Made by a program: the position numbers and the translations under genes. From assembly GCF_002903165.1 (NCBI RefSeq), contig NZ_PPSK01000011.1:62001-126000 (forward strand): DNA of 64,000 nt. The letters are read 5' to 3'. Under the pieces are notes generated by a model, which worked only from the letters and a program-made list of their open reading frames with translations, ran no database searches and was not told where the DNA came from. Below are positions 24,314-35,464 of the stretch, piece after piece. Positions within the stretch are counted from its first letter, which is position 1. Each line of letters starts with the position of its first letter. This DNA comes from Halopseudomonas oceani. Its GTDB lineage: Bacteria; Pseudomonadota; Gammaproteobacteria; Pseudomonadales; Pseudomonadaceae.

Positions 24314-25654
24314 ATGCGTATCACCAAGGCTGAATATGCCCGTCGCCGCAAGGCGCTTATGAGTCAGATGGAGCCGAACAGCATCGCCATTCTGCCAGCG
24401 GCGCAGGTTTTTATCCGTAATCGTGATGTTGAGCACAATTATCGCCAGGACAGCGATTTTCAATACCTGACCGGTTTCCCCGAGCCAGAGGCGGTTGCGG
24501 TGCTGGTGCCGGGACGCGAGCACGGCGAGTACGTGCTGTTCTGCCGTGAGCGCGACAAGGAACGCGAGCTGTGGGACGGCTATCGCGCCGGACAGGAAGG
24601 TGCGGTGGTCGAGTATGGTGCCAACGATGCCTTTCCGATCAATGATATCGACGACATCCTGCCGGGTCTGATTGAGGGGCGTGAGCGGGTGTACTACGCG
24701 ATGGGCGCCAACGCCGACTTTGACCGTCGGCTGACCAACTGGATCAATCTGATTCGTAGCAAGGCCCGCCTCGGCGCCCAGCCGCCGAAGGAATTCCTGG
24801 CGCTCGATCATCTGTTGCACGATATGCGCCTGTACAAGAGTGCGGGCGAGCTGAAAGTCATGCAGGCCGCCGCCGATATTTCCTGTCAGGCCCATGTGCG
24901 TGCGATGCAGTTCTGCCGTCCCGGCGTCTACGAGTATCAGATTGAAGCCGAGCTGCAACATTGTTTCATGCGCCATGGCAGCCGCTCGCCGGCTTACTCG
25001 TCGATCGTCGCGGCAGGCGTCAATGGCTGCATCCTGCATTACACCGAGAATACCGCTCAGGTCCGCGACGGCGATCTGGTGCTGATCGACGCCGGCTGCG
25101 AGCTGGACTGCTACGCCAGCGACATTACTCGCACCTTCCCGGCCAGCGGCAAGTTCAGCGCGGAACAGCGAGCGATTTACGACATCGTGTTGGCCGCGCA
25201 GGAAGCGGCGATGGCCGTTATCGGGCCGGGTTACAGTTGGAACGAGTCCCACGATGCCAGCGTTCGGGCGATTACCAGCGGCCTGGTCGAACTGGGACTG
25301 CTCAAGGGCGATGTGGATGAGCTGATTGCCAGCGAAGCCTATCGCCGCTTTTACATGCACCGGCTTGGTCACTGGCTGGGCATGGATGTGCACGATGTGG
25401 GCGAGTATCGCGTGGGTGGTGTCTGGCGTGAGCTGGAGCCGGGCATGGTGATGACCGTCGAGCCCGGTATTTATATTGCGCCGGATGACGACACCGTGCC
25501 ACGTAAGTGGCGCGGCATTGGCATCCGCATTGAGGACGATGTGGTCGTTACCAAGACCGGCTATCAGGTGCTGACCGGCAAGGTGCCGAAAGACCCGGAC
25601 GAAATCGAGGCGCTGATGCAAGCCGCCCAGCGGGCCGAGGCCGAGCCAGCGTGA
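24314..25654 (+). CDS. pepP: Xaa-Pro aminopeptidase
   Basis: Removes N-terminal residues preceding proline; dimanganese enzyme with a pita-bread fold. 446 residues. An N-terminal domain (RRKALMSQMEPNSIAIL, YRQDSDFQYLTGFPEPEAV) and a C-terminal catalytic domain are present. Metal ligands can be assigned in VLIDAGCELDCYASDITRTFP (two Asp), MHRLGHWLGMDVHD (His), MTVEPGIY (Glu) and GIRIEDDVVV (Glu). GAGG precedes the ATG. Its stop overlaps the GTG start of ubiH. Confidence 0.95.
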   Translation: MRITKAEYARRRKALMSQMEPNSIAILPAAQVFIRNRDVEHNYRQDSDFQYLTGFPEPEAVAVLVPGREHGEYVLFCRERDKERELWDGYRAGQEGAVVEYGANDAFPINDIDDILPGLIEGRERVYYAMGANADFDRRLTNWINLIRSKARLGAQPPKEFLALDHLLHDMRLYKSAGELKVMQAAADISCQAHVRAMQFCRPGVYEYQIEAELQHCFMRHGSRSPAYSSIVAAGVNGCILHYTENTAQVRDGDLVLIDAGCELDCYASDITRTFPASGKFSAEQRAIYDIVLAAQEAAMAVIGPGYSWNESHDASVRAITSGLVELGLLKGDVDELIASEAYRRFYMHRLGHWLGMDVHDVGEYRVGGVWRELEPGMVMTVEPGIYIAPDDDTVPRKWRGIGIRIEDDVVVTKTGYQVLTGKVPKDPDEIEALMQAAQRAEAEPA

Positions 25655-26841
25655 GCCGGCAGATCAGCATTGTCGGTGGCGGCATGGTCGGCGCCAGTCT
25701 GGCGCTGGCGTTGCAACCGCACACGACACGCTGCGGCTGGCGCATCAACCTGATCGAGGCGCAGCCACCCGCCGACGGACATGCGCAGCCGAGCTTTGAT
25801 GCCCGCTCGACCGCGTTGTCGCATGGCAGCCGGCTGCTGTTCGAGCAACTCGGTATCTGGCATGAGCTGGCCGGGCGGGTTGAGCCCATCCGTCAGATTC
25901 ATGTGTCTGATCGCGGCCACCCCGGGGTTACCCGGCTGTCCGCTGAGAAGGAGCGGGTGCCGGCGCTTGGCTATGTGGTCGAGAATGCGGTGCTTGGACA
26001 GGTGCTGCTGGCTGCGCTGGATCCGGCTGTGGTGCGCTGGCAGGCGCCGGCCCGGGTTGTCCGCGCTGAACCCGCTCGTAGCGGCTGGTTGATGCAGGTC
26101 GAGGAACACGGTCAGGTGCACGAGCAGGCCACGGACCTTTTGGTGGTAGCCGATGGTGGTCGCTCGGGTCTGCTTGAGCAGTTGGGTATTCATCGCCAGG
26201 TTCGACCCTATGGTCAGACGGCGATCATCGCCAATATCACCAGCTCGCAAGGTCATGACGGCGTTGCCTATGAACGCTTCACTCGCAGCGGGCCGCTGGC
26301 GTTGCTGCCGATGTCAGGTGGGCGCAGCGCGCTGGTCTGGACGCAACCAGAGGCGCAGGCTGATGAGGTTATGGCCTGCTCTGACGCGGCCTTCCTTGAG
26401 GCGCTGCAGGATGCCTTTGGCTTTCGTATGGGCGCGCTCAAGCGCGTGGGTCAGCGCCACGCTTATCCACTCAGCCTGATTGAAGCGGAGGAGCAGGTCC
26501 GCAGCGGTCTGGTGGTGCTCGGCAACGCCGCCCACAGCCTGCATCCGATTGCCGGGCAGGGCTTTAACCTGAGTCTGCGCGATGCCGTGGCGCTGGCCGA
26601 CACGCTGATCGGCGCCGACGCGAATCAGTCGCCCGGCGACCTTGCCCTGCTGAACCGTTACTTCAGCAGCCAGCGTCAGGATCAGCAGCAGACCATCGCG
26701 TTCAGCGACTGGCTGACCCGGTTGTTCAGCAACCGTCGTCCGGTACTGGCCGCAGGCCGCAACCTTGGGCTGCTCGGGATGGATATTGTTGCCCCGCTGA
26801 AGTCGGTTTTTGCCCGTCAGGCGATGGGGTTGAAAGGATGA
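25651..26841 (+). CDS. ubiH: 2-octaprenyl-6-methoxyphenol hydroxylase
   Basis: FAD monooxygenase of aerobic ubiquinone synthesis, 396 residues. Dinucleotide motif ISIVGGGMVGASLALAL at the N-terminus, the DG motif VVADGGRSGLLEQLGI, and the second FAD motif VLGNAAHSLHPIAGQGFNLSLRD are clear. The GTG start overlaps the pepP stop (GTGA). A second paralogue of the same fold follows directly, a pair conserved in pseudomonads. Confidence 0.93.
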   Translation: MSRQISIVGGGMVGASLALALQPHTTRCGWRINLIEAQPPADGHAQPSFDARSTALSHGSRLLFEQLGIWHELAGRVEPIRQIHVSDRGHPGVTRLSAEKERVPALGYVVENAVLGQVLLAALDPAVVRWQAPARVVRAEPARSGWLMQVEEHGQVHEQATDLLVVADGGRSGLLEQLGIHRQVRPYGQTAIIANITSSQGHDGVAYERFTRSGPLALLPMSGGRSALVWTQPEAQADEVMACSDAAFLEALQDAFGFRMGALKRVGQRHAYPLSLIEAEEQVRSGLVVLGNAAHSLHPIAGQGFNLSLRDAVALADTLIGADANQSPGDLALLNRYFSSQRQDQQQTIAFSDWLTRLFSNRRPVLAAGRNLGLLGMDIVAPLKSVFARQAMGLKG

Positions 26842-26856
26842 TTCTGGAGCGTGCAC

Positions 26857-28083
26857 ATGCAGCAGCGTTATGACCTGATTGTGGTGGGGGCCGGCATGGT
26901 CGGCTCGGCGCTGGCTTGCGCGCTCGCTGATAGCGGGCTGCGTCTGGCGCTGTTGGATGCGCAGCCACTGCAGCCACTGCCGGAGCCTGCGAGTGGCTCC
27001 GGTTACGATCCGCGCGTCAGTGCGCTGAGCGCGGCATCAGAGCAGATTTTGCGCGCACTGGGTGCCTGGCAACTGATTCCTGCTGCGCGCCGCTGCGCCT
27101 ATCGTCATATGTGCGTCTGGGATGCCGAGGGCACTGGCGAGGTCCAATTTGATGCTCACGCATTGAGTGAGCCGCGACTCGGTCATATCGTTGAGAACTG
27201 GCAGGTGCAAAACGCGCTGCTGTCGGTGCTGCAAAGCAGTTCAATTGAGTTGCTGGGTGTAAGCCGTGTGCGCGGTCTGGTGCGAGAGGAGGATGGCTGG
27301 CGCCTCAATCTGGAGGACGGCCGCCAGTTGCAGGCGCCGCTGGTGCTGGGGGCGGATGGTGCTCGTTCGCAGTTGCGTGAGCTGGCCGGTTTTGCCATGC
27401 GCGAGTGGGATTACCTGCATCATGCGGTGGTCACCACGGTCGAACTGTCCGAGCCGCACCAGGATACCGCCTGGCAACGTTTTTTGCCCTCCGGCCCGCT
27501 GGCCTTTCTGCCATTGCCGTCGCGTGACGGCAAGCACTACTGTTCGATTGTCTGGTCGTTGCTGCCCGAAGCTGCGGAGCAGGTCATGGCGCTGGATGAC
27601 AAGGCGTTCTGCACCGCGCTTGGCGAAGCGCTGGAATGCCGTCTGGGGCCGGTGCTGGCGGCGGACCGACGGGCCTGCATTCCGCTGCGCCAGCGCCACG
27701 CCAAGCGCTATGTGATGCCAGGGCTGGCGTTGCTGGGCGATGCCGCCCACAGTATTCATCCGCTGGCGGGGCAGGGCGTGAACCTTGGGTTCCTCGATGC
27801 GGCGCAATTGGCAGAGGTGCTGCTGGCGGCGCGCGAGCGCGGGGAGAATATCGCTGACCTCGCCGTGCTGGAGCGCTATGAGCGCGCGCGAATGGGGAAC
27901 AACTTGGCGGTGATGGCGGCGATGGAGGGGTTTGAGCGGTTGTTCCATGCCGACGCCTTGCCGCTGCGCTGGTTACGCAACACCGGCATGCAGCTGTTTG
28001 AGCATGCGCCGCGGCTCAAGGCGGGCGTGATGCGCCAGGCCATGGGGTTGGGGGGCGAGCTGCCAAGCCTGGCGCGCAGCTGA
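26857..28083 (+). CDS. visC: UbiH/UbiI/UbiF-family FAD monooxygenase (VisC type)
   Basis: 408 residues, paralogous to the gene before it. FAD motif YDLIVVGAGMVGSALACALADSG, the DG motif LGADGARSQLRELAGF and GDAAHSIHPLAGQGVNLGFLD are present. By family and position it is the VisC/UbiI-type hydroxylase, expected to carry out a C5 or C6 ring hydroxylation in ubiquinone synthesis; sequence alone does not fix the position. GGAG precedes the ATG at 26857. It ends the pepP-ubiH-visC operon; the next gene has its own iron-linked promoter. Confidence 0.9.
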   Translation: MQQRYDLIVVGAGMVGSALACALADSGLRLALLDAQPLQPLPEPASGSGYDPRVSALSAASEQILRALGAWQLIPAARRCAYRHMCVWDAEGTGEVQFDAHALSEPRLGHIVENWQVQNALLSVLQSSSIELLGVSRVRGLVREEDGWRLNLEDGRQLQAPLVLGADGARSQLRELAGFAMREWDYLHHAVVTTVELSEPHQDTAWQRFLPSGPLAFLPLPSRDGKHYCSIVWSLLPEAAEQVMALDDKAFCTALGEALECRLGPVLAADRRACIPLRQRHAKRYVMPGLALLGDAAHSIHPLAGQGVNLGFLDAAQLAEVLLAARERGENIADLAVLERYERARMGNNLAVMAAMEGFERLFHADALPLRWLRNTGMQLFEHAPRLKAGVMRQAMGLGGELPSLARS

Positions 28084-28135
28084 TTTGCAACATCTAGCTA
28101 CGGAGTGGGGCAGCCGGTCGCATTGCCAGTGCAAT

Positions 28136-28150
28136 GGGGAATGATTATCA
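28136..28150. promoter_or_regulatory. Fur box upstream of fbpA
   Basis: GGGGAATGATTATCA matches the 7-1-7 Fur consensus at 11 of 14 defined positions, including the full right half. It lies 34 bp before the fbpA start. Iron repression of fbpAB is predicted. Confidence 0.7.
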
Positions 28151-28184
28151 TCTCCTCTCATTTTTTCAACGGAGAGGCGTTTCC

Positions 28185-29186
28185 ATGTCTGTGATCCGCA
28201 AACTGGCAGTCTTCGGTCTGGCCTTCAGTACCCTGAGCGGTGTTGCTCAGGCCAAGGAACTGGTTGTTTACTCGGCGCGTCAGGATCACCTGATCAAGCC
28301 GGTATTTGACCTCTACACCGAGAAGACCGGTACTACCTTCCAGTTCATCACCGACAGCGAAGCGCCGCTGCTGGCGCGCCTGAAAGCCGAAGGCGCCAAC
28401 ACCCCGGCCGACCTGTTGATCACTGTCGATGCCGGCAACCTCTGGCAGGCTGAGCAGCAGGGTGTGTTGCGCCCGGTCGAGTCCGAGGTCATCAGTGCCA
28501 ATATTCCGGCCAAGTACCGTTCTGCCAACGGTTACTGGACTGGGCTGTCGCTGCGCGCCCGCACCATTGCCTACTCCACCGAGCGGGTTGATCCGGCCGA
28601 ATTGAGCACCTATGAAGCGCTGGCGGATGAAGCCTGGGCCGGCCGCCTGTGTCTGCGCACTGCGAAGAAGGTGTACAACCAGTCGCTGACCGCCACCATG
28701 ATGGAAACTATCGGTGTCGAGCGCACCACTGAAGTTCTGCAGGGCTGGGTCAACAACCTGGCGACACCGGTGTTCCCGGATGATACCGCGCTGCTGAACG
28801 CCATCGAGGCCGGGCAGTGCGATGTCGGTATCGTCAACAGCTACTACTTCGGTCGTCTGGAAGCCGCCAATCCTGACCTGCCGATCAAGCTGTTCTGGCC
28901 TAACCAGGATGACCGTGGCGTTCACGTCAACATCTCTGGTGCCGGTGTTACCCACTACGCCAAGCATCGCCGCGGTGCGATTGCCTTCCTCGAGTGGCTG
29001 ACCACTGAAGAGGCCCAGCGCGTGTTCGCTGATGTTAACCAGGAGTTTCCGGCTAACGAGTCGGTCGCGCCGTCCGAAGAAGTGGCCTCCTGGGGCTCAT
29101 TCAAGCGTGATGACGTCAATGTGGAAGTAGCAGGACGCCGTCAGGCTGAAGCCATCATGTTGATGGATCGTGTTGGCTGGCACTGA
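28185..29186 (+). CDS. fbpA: Fe(3+) ABC transporter periplasmic binding protein
   Basis: 333 residues with a signal peptide ending at AQA-K (about residue 21). The mature start [26 protein letters not shown], the [10 protein letters not shown] block, and tyrosines of [10 protein letters not shown] and [10 protein letters not shown] regions are typical of class III ferric binding proteins (FbpA/FutA/IdiA), in which adjacent tyrosines bind iron. GGAGAGG lies seven bases before the ATG. The longer open frame to 28134 runs through the Fur box and is not used. The permease gene follows after a hairpin; no ATPase gene is adjacent. Confidence 0.94.
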   Translation: MSVIRKLAVFGLAFSTLSGVAQAKELVVYSARQDHLIKPVFDLYTEKTGTTFQFITDSEAPLLARLKAEGANTPADLLITVDAGNLWQAEQQGVLRPVESEVISANIPAKYRSANGYWTGLSLRARTIAYSTERVDPAELSTYEALADEAWAGRLCLRTAKKVYNQSLTATMMETIGVERTTEVLQGWVNNLATPVFPDDTALLNAIEAGQCDVGIVNSYYFGRLEAANPDLPIKLFWPNQDDRGVHVNISGAGVTHYAKHRRGAIAFLEWLTTEEAQRVFADVNQEFPANESVAPSEEVASWGSFKRDDVNVEVAGRRQAEAIMLMDRVGWH

Positions 29187-29214
29187 TCCAGCGCGATTTT
29201 GCCGATATACTGCA

Positions 29215-29243
29215 CGCCCGGCCTCGCCGGGCGTTGTTGTTTT
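29215..29243 (+). terminator. Attenuator-like hairpin between fbpA and fbpB
   Basis: A 9-bp perfect stem (29215-29223 with 29227-29235, ACGCCCGGC/GCCGGGCGT) with a 3-nt loop is followed by TGTTGTTTT. Partial termination or 3-prime end protection here would give more binding protein than permease. Confidence 0.65.
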
Positions 29244-29269
29244 CGCTGGTTGAACTCGCAGGAGTCTGA

Positions 29270-30916
29270 GTGCCGCTTCCGTCCGTTGTTTCCAAGCCCC
29301 ATTGGCGCGCCGTAGCCTACGTAGGCGCCGCGCTGGTTTTGATGCCGCTGCTGGTGTTGGCACTGAGCTGGAACAGCCTGGACACGACCATCTGGAACCA
29401 CCTGCTGGAAACCCAGATGATGCGCTTGCTTGGCAACACTCTGGTGCTGACAGTCGGTGTTGCCTCAGGTGTGGTGCTGCTGGGCGTCAGTCTGGCCTGG
29501 CTGACCAGCCTGTGCGAGTTTCCGGGGCGACGTTGGCTCGATTGGGCATTGATGCTGCCGTTTGCGGTACCAGCCTATGTGCTGGCCTTCGTCATGATCG
29601 GTCTACTGGACTTTGCCGGCCCCCTGCAAACCTTCCTGCGCAGCTGGCTGGGCAACGACTTTCGGATGTTCTCTATCCGCTCCACCGGCGGTGTGATCTT
29701 TGTGCTGGTGCTGGTGTTCTATCCGTATGTTTATATGCTGGCTCGCGGCGCGTTTCTGGCACAGGGGCGCGGCTTGATGGAGGCAGCGCGTATTCTCGGT
29801 CACAGCCCCTGGGCGGCCTTCTGGCGGGTGGCGCTGCCGATGGCGCGTCCGGCGATTGGCGCTGGCGCGGCGCTGGCGGTGATGGAAACCCTGGCAGACT
29901 TCGGGGCGGTTTCGGTATTCAACTACGACACCTTTACTACTGCCATTTATAAGACCTGGTACGGCTTCTACAGCCTGCAGACCGCCACCCAGCTCGCCAG
30001 CCTGTTGCTGCTATTCGTGCTGCTGGCTCTCTACACCGAGCGCCGGGCACAGGGCAGCAGGCGCTTTCCCGGTGTCGACAAGCCGCGCCAGGGTGCACTG
30101 TTCCGCTTGCGGGGCGCGCGCGGCTGGCTGGCGACCGGTTACTGTCTGCTGGTACTGGCAATCGCGTTCGTGATCCCGCTGTTGCAGTTGTTCTACTGGC
30201 TGCTGACCAGCGATCGCAACGACTTTGATGACCGCTATTGGTCGCTGATTCGCAACACTCTCGCGCTCGGCGGGATCGCTGCGCTGATGACGGTTGGTGC
30301 CGCGCTGATGCTGGTGCTGGCGCGGCGGATGCAGCCTGTTCGACGTATCCGTTCGGCAGTGGCGCTGGCCAATCTGGGCTACGCGCTACCCGGCTCGGTG
30401 CTGGCGGTGGGCATCATGTTTGCGTTCAGCTTTGCCGATAATCAACTGCTGGTGCCGCTGCAGGCCTGGCTTGGGCTCGAAGAACCAAGGCCCTGGTTAA
30501 TGGGTAGCCTGTTTGCGTTGCTGCTGGCGTATCTGATTCGCTTTATGGCGGTTGCCAGCGGACCGGTAGACACCTCGCTGGCACGGATTCGGCCAGCGCT
30601 GCCAGAGGCGGCACACAGCCTGGGGCACTCCGGCTACAGCGTGTTCTGGCGCGTCTATTTGCCGCTGCTGGTGCCCGGGTTGCTCAGCGCCAGCCTGCTG
30701 GTGTTCGTTGATGTGCTCAAGGAAATGCCGGCAACGCTGCTGATGCGGCCCTTTGGCTGGGATACCCTGGCGGTGCGCATCCACAGCCTGACCGCCGAAG
30801 GCGACTGGCCCAGAGCCGCGTTACCGGCCATTACCCTGGTCGCTACCGGGCTTCTGCCGGTCATTGTATTGATCCGCCGCTCTGCCCAGTCGATTAGTCG
30901 CAGCAAGGTGCGCTGA
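29270..30916 (+). CDS. fbpB: Fe(3+) ABC transporter permease (fused two-domain)
   Basis: 548 residues with about 12 membrane helices in two homologous halves. Each half has an EAA-type ATPase-docking loop: EAARILGHSPWAAFWRVALP in the first and EAAHSLGHSGYSVFWRVYLP in the second. This is the FbpB/SfuB fold, where one gene carries both permease halves. GTG start with GGAG eight bases upstream. The ATPase partner must be encoded elsewhere, as the next gene is gcvT. Confidence 0.93.
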   Translation: MPLPSVVSKPHWRAVAYVGAALVLMPLLVLALSWNSLDTTIWNHLLETQMMRLLGNTLVLTVGVASGVVLLGVSLAWLTSLCEFPGRRWLDWALMLPFAVPAYVLAFVMIGLLDFAGPLQTFLRSWLGNDFRMFSIRSTGGVIFVLVLVFYPYVYMLARGAFLAQGRGLMEAARILGHSPWAAFWRVALPMARPAIGAGAALAVMETLADFGAVSVFNYDTFTTAIYKTWYGFYSLQTATQLASLLLLFVLLALYTERRAQGSRRFPGVDKPRQGALFRLRGARGWLATGYCLLVLAIAFVIPLLQLFYWLLTSDRNDFDDRYWSLIRNTLALGGIAALMTVGAALMLVLARRMQPVRRIRSAVALANLGYALPGSVLAVGIMFAFSFADNQLLVPLQAWLGLEEPRPWLMGSLFALLLAYLIRFMAVASGPVDTSLARIRPALPEAAHSLGHSGYSVFWRVYLPLLVPGLLSASLLVFVDVLKEMPATLLMRPFGWDTLAVRIHSLTAEGDWPRAALPAITLVATGLLPVIVLIRRSAQSISRSKVR

Positions 30917-30991
30917 TCGACGGACTGCACAGAGGACGGGTTTGCGGCTACAATTCGGCCTTTGCAACCCCCCGGACTGAAGGACGGCGCA

Positions 30992-32077
30992 ATGGCCTTG
31001 CGGACCCCCCTGTATGATCAGCACCTGGCTGCTGGTGCCAAGATGGTCGATTTTGGCGGCTGGGATATGCCGATCAATTACGGCTCTCAACTCGAAGAAC
31101 ATCATCAGGTACGCCGCGCCGTCGGCATGTTTGATGTGTCCCACATGACTGTCGTCGATGTGGCTGGCAGCGAGGCCCAGGCCTACCTGCAATATCTCCT
31201 GGCCAACGACGTTGCTCGCCTGAAGGCGCCTGGCAAGGCGCTCTACAGCGGCATGCTGAACGAGCAGGGCGGCGTGATTGACGATCTGATCGTCTACCTG
31301 GCAAGCGACGGTTACCGGGTGGTGGTCAACGCCGCGACGCGCGAGAAAGACCTGGCCTGGATGAACCTGCAGGCCGAATCCTTTGCCGTCAAGCTGACTG
31401 AGCGTGCCGAACTGGCAATGATCGCGGTACAGGGCCCGCAGGCGCTGGAGCTGGTCAAATCGGTGGTCAACGATGACCGCGCAGCGCTGATCAGTGACCT
31501 GAAGCCCTTTCAGGGCCTGGCGTCTGGCGACTGGTTTATCGGTCGTACCGGTTACACCGGTGAAGACGGTCTGGAAATCATGCTGCCTGCCGAGCAATCT
31601 GCTGCGTTTTGGCAGGCACTGCTAGGCGCCGGCTGCAAGCCCTGCGGGCTGGGCGCTCGCGACACCCTGCGCCTGGAAGCCGGTATGAACCTCTACGGCG
31701 CCGATATGGACGAAAGCATTTCCCCGCTGGCGGCCAACATGGCCTGGACCATCGCCTGGGAGCCGGCTGAGCGCGACTTTATCGGCCGTCAGGCACTGGA
31801 AGCCCAGAAAGCCGCCGGCGACCAGCCCAAGCTGGTGGGCCTGGTGCTGGAGGAGCGTGCTGTGCTGCGCGGCCACCAGAAGGTCATCGTCGACGGTGTT
31901 GGCGAAGGCGAAATCACCAGCGGTACCTTTTCCCCGACCCTGGGTTACTCCATCGCGCTGGCCCGTGTGCCCCGTGCGACCGGCAGCCGCGCCAAGGTCG
32001 AAATTCGCGGCAAGCTGCTGGACGTGCGCGTGGTCAAGCCCTGCTTCGTACGCAACGGCCAGTCGGTCATCGAATAA
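30992..32077 (+). CDS. gcvT: Glycine cleavage system T protein (aminomethyltransferase)
   Basis: Transfers the one-carbon unit from aminomethyl-GcvH to tetrahydrofolate, releasing ammonia. 361 residues. [20 protein letters not shown] near the start, [18 protein letters not shown] with the folate-binding region and [19 protein letters not shown] are conserved blocks. The ATG at 30992 has AAGGA upstream; an in-frame TTG ten codons earlier is unlikely. First gene of gcvT-gcvH-gcvP. The 75-bp upstream gap shows no glycine riboswitch. Confidence 0.96.
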   Translation: MALRTPLYDQHLAAGAKMVDFGGWDMPINYGSQLEEHHQVRRAVGMFDVSHMTVVDVAGSEAQAYLQYLLANDVARLKAPGKALYSGMLNEQGGVIDDLIVYLASDGYRVVVNAATREKDLAWMNLQAESFAVKLTERAELAMIAVQGPQALELVKSVVNDDRAALISDLKPFQGLASGDWFIGRTGYTGEDGLEIMLPAEQSAAFWQALLGAGCKPCGLGARDTLRLEAGMNLYGADMDESISPLAANMAWTIAWEPAERDFIGRQALEAQKAAGDQPKLVGLVLEERAVLRGHQKVIVDGVGEGEITSGTFSPTLGYSIALARVPRATGSRAKVEIRGKLLDVRVVKPCFVRNGQSVIE

Positions 32078-32107
32078 GTATCACGTTAAACCCCCGAGGA
32101 TATTCCC

Positions 32108-32488
32108 ATGAGCAACATTCCCGCCGATCTGCGTTACGCCGCCAGCCACGAGTGGACCCGTCTGGAAGCCGATGGCACCGTGACCGTTGGTATCACCGAC
32201 CATGCGCAGGACCTGCTGGGCGACGTGGTTTTTGTCGAGTGCCCCGAGGTAGGTCGTGAAGTCGCTGCCGGTGAAGAGTGCGCGGTGGTCGAGTCGGTCA
32301 AGGCCGCTTCCGACATCTACGCGCCGATCAGTGGCGAAATCATCGCCGTCAATGACGCCCTGGCCGACTCCCCCGAGCTGGTCAACAGCGCACCGTACGG
32401 TGAGGCCTGGTTCTTCAAGATCAAGCCGAGCGACAGTGCCGAACTGGACAAGCTGATGGACGCCGCAGCCTACGGCGCCTCCATCTGA
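32108..32488 (+). CDS. gcvH: Glycine cleavage system H protein
   Basis: 126-residue lipoyl carrier. The lipoylated lysine lies in [14 protein letters not shown] and the strands [31 protein letters not shown] are conserved. It shuttles the aminomethyl group between the P and T proteins and passes electrons to lipoamide dehydrogenase. GAGGA precedes the ATG. A terminator-like hairpin follows before gcvP. Confidence 0.96.
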   Translation: MSNIPADLRYAASHEWTRLEADGTVTVGITDHAQDLLGDVVFVECPEVGREVAAGEECAVVESVKAASDIYAPISGEIIAVNDALADSPELVNSAPYGEAWFFKIKPSDSAELDKLMDAAAYGASI

Positions 32489-32512
32489 CCGGTTGTTTTT
32501 GCTGTAGTGCTG

Positions 32513-32539
32513 AAGCCCTGATTCGCGTCGGGGCTTTTT
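32513..32539 (+). terminator. Intrinsic terminator between gcvH and gcvP
   Basis: AAGCCCTGA (32513-32521) pairs with TCGGGGCTT (32528-32536) with one wobble pair across a 6-nt loop, followed by T. It lies inside the gcv operon and probably reduces or regulates gcvP transcription. Confidence 0.75.
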
Positions 32540-32567
32540 GCTTTCACACTTTGCACAGGTACACCCC

Positions 32568-35453
<2,886 letters not shown>

Positions 35454-35464
35454 GATCGACCCCG

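Noticed and set aside
30917-30991. Possible glycine riboswitch before gcvT
   Set aside because: The gap is only 75 bp and lacks the tandem aptamer pattern; too short for a riboswitch with an expression platform.
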